NCBI GenBank assembly: GCA_019137255.1
Contig: WPDH01000152.1
Span: 248,001 to 312,000 of the forward strand
Direction: 5' to 3'
Source of the DNA: Corinectria fuckeliana
Taxonomy: Eukaryota > Ascomycota > Sordariomycetes > Hypocreales > Nectriaceae
DNA length: 64,000 nt
Made by a program: the position numbers and the translations under genes
Shown here: positions 61,240 to 64,000 of the stretch, in pieces
How the letters are laid out: every line of letters begins with the position of its first letter
Numbering within the stretch: position 1 is the first letter of the stretch
The notes under the pieces: model-generated
The model's input: the letters and a program-made list of their open reading frames with translations, nothing else
What the model was told of the DNA's origin: nothing
Database searches by the model: none

Positions 61240-61765
61240 TCGCCATGAAGCAGCTTGCAGTGGCCTTGTCTCGCTCAACGAAGCTGCTGTCTGCAATTTC
61301 GACGCTATGGCCTCTAGACTTCAGTGCGCCTACAAATGCTGGAGAGAGAAGATCGTCAGCGCGACGGATGACCAACTTGGACGACGTTCTGGTCAGACCA
61401 ACCCTATCCAGGTAGCGGCAGACAAGGCGAAGACATTTTGATTGGCATCATTCCTGAGTCCCTCTATATCCTTTTGTTCGTCAATTAACGAAGCGATATG
61501 GTTCAAATCCAATTTTGGCGGCAGTGGCAATAGGACTGAGATTCCGACTACATTTGGGTCATTATTTAGCTTTTTGAACGTAGCTTCCAGATCTTCCTGA
61601 GATATCTTTTTAGGGTAGCAAGATATTTCGAGGGAGCGCTGTCCGAGGCTTAGATATGGTCTCGCGGGTGGTGAGCGATGATCTCACCTCCTGTATCACT
61701 TTGTTTTTAAGCCCGACGTAGTGCTTCACCGGCAATGGCGGACCGTCGAAGTAGAGCGGCTCGCA
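61240..61765 (-). pseudogene. Decayed FolD-like methylenetetrahydrofolate dehydrogenase relic
   Basis: The minus strand shows pieces in FolD order: a YVGLKNKVIQE segment (like the Y-x-x-x-K active-site helix), then ATFKKLNNDPNVVGISVLLPLP followed by DEQKDIEGL, and in a shifted frame a degraded nucleotide-binding segment (KLVIRRADDLLSP). The PCTP motif expected between the last two is missing and the frame changes there. FolD enzymes interconvert one-carbon folates. The lost motif and frame shifts mark this as a pseudogene; a possible C-terminal scrap lies near 61080-61140. Confidence 0.5.
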
Positions 61766-62624
61766 CGAACCGCTCGACGGATCTCGTTGGAACGTTGACC
61801 GGCTCAACTTTTTTTTGGGAGAGAAGTGTGAGAGAATGATCGACAAGGCGAAGACACAGGTGAAATCCCGGGAGGATTCCATCCAGAATGAGCCTGCTAG
61901 ACCACTGGTGGTTGTACTTGTCACTGACAACCAAGAAGACCTCCAGTTTATGTTATCTAGCAGTGACTTGTTGATTGATATGAGGGATCTGAGGCCGGGA
62001 AAGCCAAACTGGAAAGATCCATGCGTGTTGGATGGACTTCCGATCTATACTTCAGTCGTATACTTGACTCTCAGCCGAACCGCTGAAGCCGCAGGGGCAA
62101 CTTAAGGAGAATTTCATTCATATTACTTCGAGGCCATGTATTCGTGTCAAGTTCGCATCTTCTCCGACCTAAACCTGTCACCCGTTTCTGCCTCGCGCTT
62201 ACCCTGATGGCGCGCATATAGGTTTGTTAAGACCACAATAGCTCAATATGAATCATGCTAAGAATTGGTGGTTACTTCAGCAATACAACTGTTGTACAGA
62301 GCGGTATCCCAGTTGCAAGCAGATCTACTACGGTCACGGGGCTCAATAGAAACACGCTAAAAGTCTGGTAAACCCCCGACTCATACTATTACCTTCTTTA
62401 TTTGTCTGTCTTTCCCTTGCCCTCAATGCGAAGTTCCCTGAACGCCACCGCCAACTACTGCAGCTAAGCCCAGCGGCTGGAGCGGACGGGAACGGGCCAG
62501 GCCGGGCCAGCGGGTTATCTAGCGAGTTTTGTGGCGGGGTCCAGGCTTCAATTCAAGTTTGTACAGCGTTTCTTACCACCGCCTCACAGAAAGCATCTCA
62601 AGTTTCGACTCCGGCTGAGCTCTG
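61766..62624. other. Region of relics without a supported gene
   Basis: A plus-strand frame (61836-62105) has fair composition (a PLVVVLVTDNQEDLQF strand-like run) but no start context, upstream exon or family match. It could be the tail of another broken gene. The rest shows nothing. Confidence 0.35.
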
Positions 62625-62813
62625 ATGGCAAACAACGTCTTTTACTTCTACTATACTCCAACGTGGGACTGGCCTCCAGAAGGGCCAATCCGGCTGGGAA
62701 ACGTGCTCACATCCATAAAGAAGCCAGACCAGCCGTTGTACACAGCGCCGCTGGTCACTATATGCACAAGCGCATTAATGCTACAGGCTAATATATACCT
62801 GCTCATAAGGTAG
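62625..62813 (+). pseudogene. Truncated N-terminus of an unknown fungal protein family
   Basis: A 62-codon frame starts with aromatic FYFYYTPTWDWPPEGPIRLG and continues NVLTSIKKPDQPLYTAP. From memory, this W-D-x-P-P-x-G-P-I-x-L-G-N ... S-x-K-x-P pattern recurs at the N-termini of larger fungal proteins of unknown function; I cannot verify that here. After LYTAP the sequence loses any pattern and ends in a TAG. No continuing exon is found before the permease gene. I read it as a 3'-truncated copy. It lies about 1.8 kb from the protease gene, on the same strand. Confidence 0.35.
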
Positions 62814-62958
62814 AAATTCGTGGAGGTAAACTAGATCGTTTCAGGCGTGTCGGGCAATTTATTCGCATAGTGTTAGTTCGCAAGAATATAACAATATACA
62901 TGTGAATTGTTATCCAACTAAACTTTCTAAGGATATGTACTTCTAAAATTCTAGTATT

Positions 62959-64000
62959 CTACTTCGTGGTTGCTTCATCTCTAGACCCGGAGCTTTCGCG
63001 AAGGGCAGACCCCTTCTCGGCTCCGTGGCTGCTTTCCGGGCCAGTCACAAACTCCTCCGAGCCCACGTCCACAATGATGGGGCCCTTGAAGTGCTTGCGC
63101 GCATATGCAAAGTACCAGACGGCGCTGATGGCCGCGAAGCCGGCAAACACAGCGCTGGCGTAGTTCATCGAGGACGCCGTAACGGGCAACGAAACAGGCA
63201 TGCAGAAAATGACGACGGCCAGGCAGATCCAGAGGATGCTGATCCAGTTGACGATTGGGCCGATCCAGCCTAGTGCGTACGGCGATGACCGCACGGGTTC
63301 GCGACCGCGGAGCAGGCTGACCAGGATGGGCACGCAGTAGGACGTCGACAGACAGATGGTGGCAACGCCCGTGAAGGAGTTGAAGGCCGCAGAGGAGCCG
63401 AAGTAGATGCATCCGAGGAGGCAATCGACGGCAGTGGACAGGACGAGACCCCACAGAGGCACATCCAGCTTGTGGTTGATCTTGGACCAGAGCTTGTGTC
63501 CGGGAATGGCGCCGTCGCGAGCGAAGGCGTAGGTGCAGCGGGAAGCTGCGGTCAGGGACCCGACGCCGGCGAAGAACCAGATGCCGAGGATCAGGACGAG
63601 AAGACCAACGCCACCGGCCTTGGAGCCAGTTGCCGTCTTGAAGAGGAGGCCGATCGGCTGGCCGCTGGAGAGCAGAGAGGAGATGTCGGGAAGGACAAAG
63701 AGGATCGGGATGAGGTAGATGAGGCCTGTCACACCGGCGGCAGCGACAGATAGCACCATGGCCTTGGGGACCTCGCGTTCGGGTTGCTGGACTTCCTCAC
63801 ACATGGCGGCAACCATGCCGTAGCCAGTGAGCGTGTAGGCGGCTAGAGGGATAGTCAGTACGTGGGTTGCAACAGGGGGAGAACGAGGAGGAGCTGAGAG
63901 GCCTACCTTGAAGGAGCCCAACAAAGAAGGACCATCCAGCCGGCCAACCGCTGGCAGATGCGTCGTAGTGGGTGAAGACAAACTTGGCCGATCTCTTGTC
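62959..64000 (-). CDS. APC-superfamily amino acid/choline permease, 5' part outside window
   Basis: Two exons are visible on the minus strand: 64000-63907 and 63842-62959, giving 325 C-terminal residues; the 5' exons lie beyond the window. The junction reads through LLQ into AAYTLTGYGMVAAMCEEVQQPEREVPKA, the conserved helix-6/7 motif of fungal amino acid, GABA and choline permeases (the E-E-x-x-x-P-x-R-x-V-P pattern). About seven hydrophobic helices follow, including FFAGVGSLTAASRCTYAFARDGAIP. The cytoplasmic tail is short and Ser/Glu-rich. It would be a plasma-membrane uptake transporter; the substrate cannot be decided between choline, GABA and amino acids. Confidence 0.9.
   Translation of the reverse strand, partial: TRDRPSLSSPTTTHLPAVGRLDGPSLLGSFKVGLSAPPRSPPVATHVLTIPLAAYTLTGYGMVAAMCEEVQQPEREVPKAMVLSVAAAGVTGLIYLIPILFVLPDISSLLSSGQPIGLLFKTATGSKAGGVGLLVLILGIWFFAGVGSLTAASRCTYAFARDGAIPGHKLWSKINHKLDVPLWGLVLSTAVDCLLGCIYFGSSAAFNSFTGVATICLSTSYCVPILVSLLRGREPVRSSPYALGWIGPIVNWISILWICLAVVIFCMPVSLPVTASSMNYASAVFAGFAAISAVWYFAYARKHFKGPIIVDVGSEEFVTGPESSHGAEKGSALRESSGSRDEATTK

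Noticed and set aside
60974..61441. Plus-strand frame of 155 codons
   Set aside because: It overlaps the FolD-like fragments read on the minus strand, which carry recognisable motifs; the plus frame has none.
61836..62105. Plus-strand frame with strand-like hydrophobic runs
   Set aside because: Composition is suggestive but there is no family pattern, no start context and no upstream exon; kept only as a possible relic.

Overview
The window looks like nuclear DNA of a filamentous ascomycete (Pezizomycotina, probably a sordariomycete; the class is an inference). Genes are GC-rich and broken by short GT-AG introns, mostly about 45-150 bases, with CTAAC/CTGAC-like branch sites close to the acceptor. 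Families typical of these fungi are present: a Zn2Cys6 regulator, a TRI12-type MFS transporter, DUF7580 and AcuF-type C2H2 proteins, and an NmrA-like reductase. I rebuilt each exon chain by hand; for every gene treated as intact the exon lengths sum to a whole number of codons.

Layout. 1.0-2.7 kb: an LSB5-like VHS/GAT adaptor. 2.7-12.9 kb: ten kilobases with no convincing gene, full of simple repeats and one poly-G tract with two undetermined bases, ending in a pyrimidine-rich stretch before a four-finger C2H2 transcription factor (12.9-14.3 kb). 15.7-19.1 kb: a DsbA/FrnE-like CPWC oxidoreductase tail-to-tail with a seven-exon Zn2Cys6 regulator. 20.3 kb: a 50-residue secreted peptide. 21.0-23.1 kb: a TRI12/siderophore-type MFS transporter. 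23.1-31.1 kb: a gene-poor accessory island with two near-identical 175-bp inverted-repeat elements, an isolated pol III B-box, AT-rich decayed DNA, a probable unrecognised two-exon gene (26.8-27.4 kb) and the terminal exons of a saccharopine dehydrogenase-like gene. 31.2-43.3 kb: a low-complexity secreted protein, an S1/P1 nuclease, a PQ-loop vacuolar transporter, aspartate-semialdehyde dehydrogenase and a PA-TM-RING ubiquitin ligase. 43.3-47.0 kb: gene-free. 47.0-48.4 kb: an NmrA-like reductase and tRNA-Val(AAC). 51.6-53.5 kb: an arylsulfotransferase-type membrane protein. 53.9-60.9 kb: the locus of most interest. 61-62.8 kb: gene relics. 63-64 kb: the 3' part of an APC-family permease that runs off the window.

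The 53.9-60.9 kb locus is a divergent pair sharing a 549-bp intergenic region. One gene encodes an AcuF-type zinc-finger protein with C-terminal annexin-like repeats; the other encodes a DUF7580 protein fused to a subtilisin-like (S8) protease with an intact catalytic triad. The layout resembles fungal protease/membrane-effector pairs used in regulated cell death and allorecognition, but that role is inference. Each gene carries one disrupting lesion in this sequence: a +1 frameshift in the annexin gene and an in-frame TAG in the protease gene.
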